From Blastocatellia bacterium (GTDB taxonomy: Bacteria > Acidobacteriota > Blastocatellia > Pyrinomonadales > Pyrinomonadaceae), in contig DNND01000106.1 in NCBI GenBank assembly GCA_003488005.1, positions 69,439 to 75,932 of the forward strand: 6,494 nt of DNA, read 5' to 3'. Both the position numbers and the translations under genes were made by a program. Every line of letters starts with the position of its first letter. Position 1 is the first letter of the stretch. The notes below the pieces were generated by a model that saw only the letters and a program-made list of their open reading frames with translations, did not search any database and was not told where the DNA came from. Positions 5,868 to 6,494 of this stretch are shown piece after piece.

Positions 5868-5947
5868 AGTAGTCAGTTGTCCGTAGTCAGTTGCAAAAAA
5901 AACTTGTGCAACGATGAAAGACAACTGACAACGGACAACTAACTACT
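5868..5947. repeat. AGTNGTC-type inverted repeat in the nuoE-nuoF spacer
   Basis: Bases 5868-5893 (units AGTAGTC, AGTTGTC, CGTAGTC, AGTTG) pair with 5922-5947 at 24 of 26 positions. The enclosed bases include an A8 run (5895-5902). They also hold TGCAAC (5907-5912), which could pair with GTTGCA (5890-5895) as an alternative fold that competes with the inner end of the main stem. The element belongs to the same family as the nuoD-nuoE repeat. It ends 11 bases before the nuoF ATG, and no T-run follows the stem. Confidence 0.9.
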
Positions 5948-5958
5948 GACAAACGATC

Positions 5959-6494
5959 ATGTTCATTGGCGCCATAGGATGTGAACCGCTTCAGCTCGCG
6001 AGAGTTCATCTGGAAAACTCGCGCTCGCTCGATGTGTACCGCAAAAACGGCGGCTATCAAGCGATAAAGAAAGTGCTGGATTCGATGTCGCCCGACGACG
6101 TCATCAGCGAGCTCAAGAAATCTGCGTTGCGTGGACGCGGTGGCGCGGGATTCCCCACCGGAATGAAGTGGAGTTTCGTTCCCAAGGATTCGCCAAAACC
6201 CAAATACGTCGTTTGCAACGCCGACGAATCCGAGCCCGGCACGTTCAAGGATCGCTACCTGATGGAGCGCGATCCGCACATGCTGATCGAGGGGATGCTG
6301 ATTGCCGCCTATGCGCTCGGCGCGAAGACAAACTACATCTACACGCGCGGCGAGTACAAGTACTTGATCGACATCATGGACGTGGCGCTTGCTGAAGCGC
6401 GCGCCGCCGGACTACTTGGAAACAAGATCCTCGGTACTGACTTCGGCTGCGAGATCTACACGCACACCGGCGCGGGCGCCTACATCTGCGGCGA
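5959..6494 (+). CDS. nuoF: NADH-quinone oxidoreductase subunit F (NuoF), 3' end cut by window
   Basis: NuoF is the 51-kDa-type subunit that binds NADH and FMN and holds 4Fe-4S cluster N3, where electrons enter complex I. Only the first 178 complete codons of a protein of about 430-450 residues are present. Visible are the family N-terminus (LENSRSLDVYRKNGGYQAIK), the glycine-rich FMN/NADH loop GRGGAGFPTGMKWSF (59-73), NADESEPGTFKDR (87-99), IYTRGEYKYL (127-136) and TGAGAYICG (170-178), which normally continues into the family's GEETAL. The cluster N3 cysteines lie in the missing part and cannot be checked. The ATG is 99 bases after nuoE and just past the hairpin repeat, with no recognisable Shine-Dalgarno sequence. 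nuoG is the expected next gene beyond the window. Confidence 0.97.
   Translation, partial: MFIGAIGCEPLQLARVHLENSRSLDVYRKNGGYQAIKKVLDSMSPDDVISELKKSALRGRGGAGFPTGMKWSFVPKDSPKPKYVVCNADESEPGTFKDRYLMERDPHMLIEGMLIAAYALGAKTNYIYTRGEYKYLIDIMDVALAEARAAGLLGNKILGTDFGCEIYTHTGAGAYICG

Noticed and set aside
3940..5947. Spacer hairpins as intrinsic terminators
   Set aside because: None is followed by a T-run on the plus strand, and each lies inside a co-directional operon.
2694..5947. CRISPR array
   Set aside because: The repeat units are 7 bases long, contiguous without spacers, and differ between sites; no cas gene is present.

Overview
This window carries two divergent gene groups separated by one long intergenic region (1830-2193). 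It looks like chromosomal DNA of a bacterium with moderate GC content. The best guess is Acidobacteriota, perhaps Blastocatellia. That rests on my memory of the uncharacterised N-terminal domain of the protein at 1035-1829, on the nuo layout with separate nuoC and nuoD, and on the repeat-filled spacers. It is an inference and not a proven placement.

Minus strand (1829 down to 1): an uncharacterised 264-residue protein, then the sulfur carrier ThiS (TTG start), then the thiazole synthase ThiG, which runs off the left edge. The first two genes are 14 bases apart and ThiG begins 90 bases after ThiS, so the three are probably co-transcribed. ThiS thiocarboxylate gives its sulfur to ThiG to build the thiazole half of thiamine. 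No TPP riboswitch is visible. ThiS has three residues (VTS) after its terminal glycines, which would have to be removed before activation by the usual chemistry.

Plus strand (2194 to the right edge): nuoA-nuoB-nuoC-nuoD-nuoE-nuoF, the start of a respiratory complex I (NADH:quinone oxidoreductase) operon, with nuoF cut off by the window end. All iron-sulfur cysteines of NuoB and NuoE, and the quinone-site His and Tyr of NuoD, are in place. A good sigma70-type promoter (TTGACA, 17 bases, TACGAT) lies about 100 bases upstream of nuoA, followed by a leader with a 9-bp hairpin.

The most unusual content is in the spacers between nuo genes. Four of the five are built from 7-base tandem units: GATTTAC before nuoB, GTTTCGA before nuoD, and AGTNGTC-like units before nuoE and nuoF. 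The last three also contain an inverted copy, so their transcripts should fold into long hairpins. Before nuoD, the stem starts inside the nuoC stop codon and ends two bases before the nuoD ATG. The nuoB-nuoC spacer has instead a perfect 12-base palindrome. Convincing Shine-Dalgarno sequences are absent at most nuo starts. The genes are ordinary; the spacer architecture is the part worth a second look. I see no defence system, CRISPR array, insertion sequence or RNA gene.
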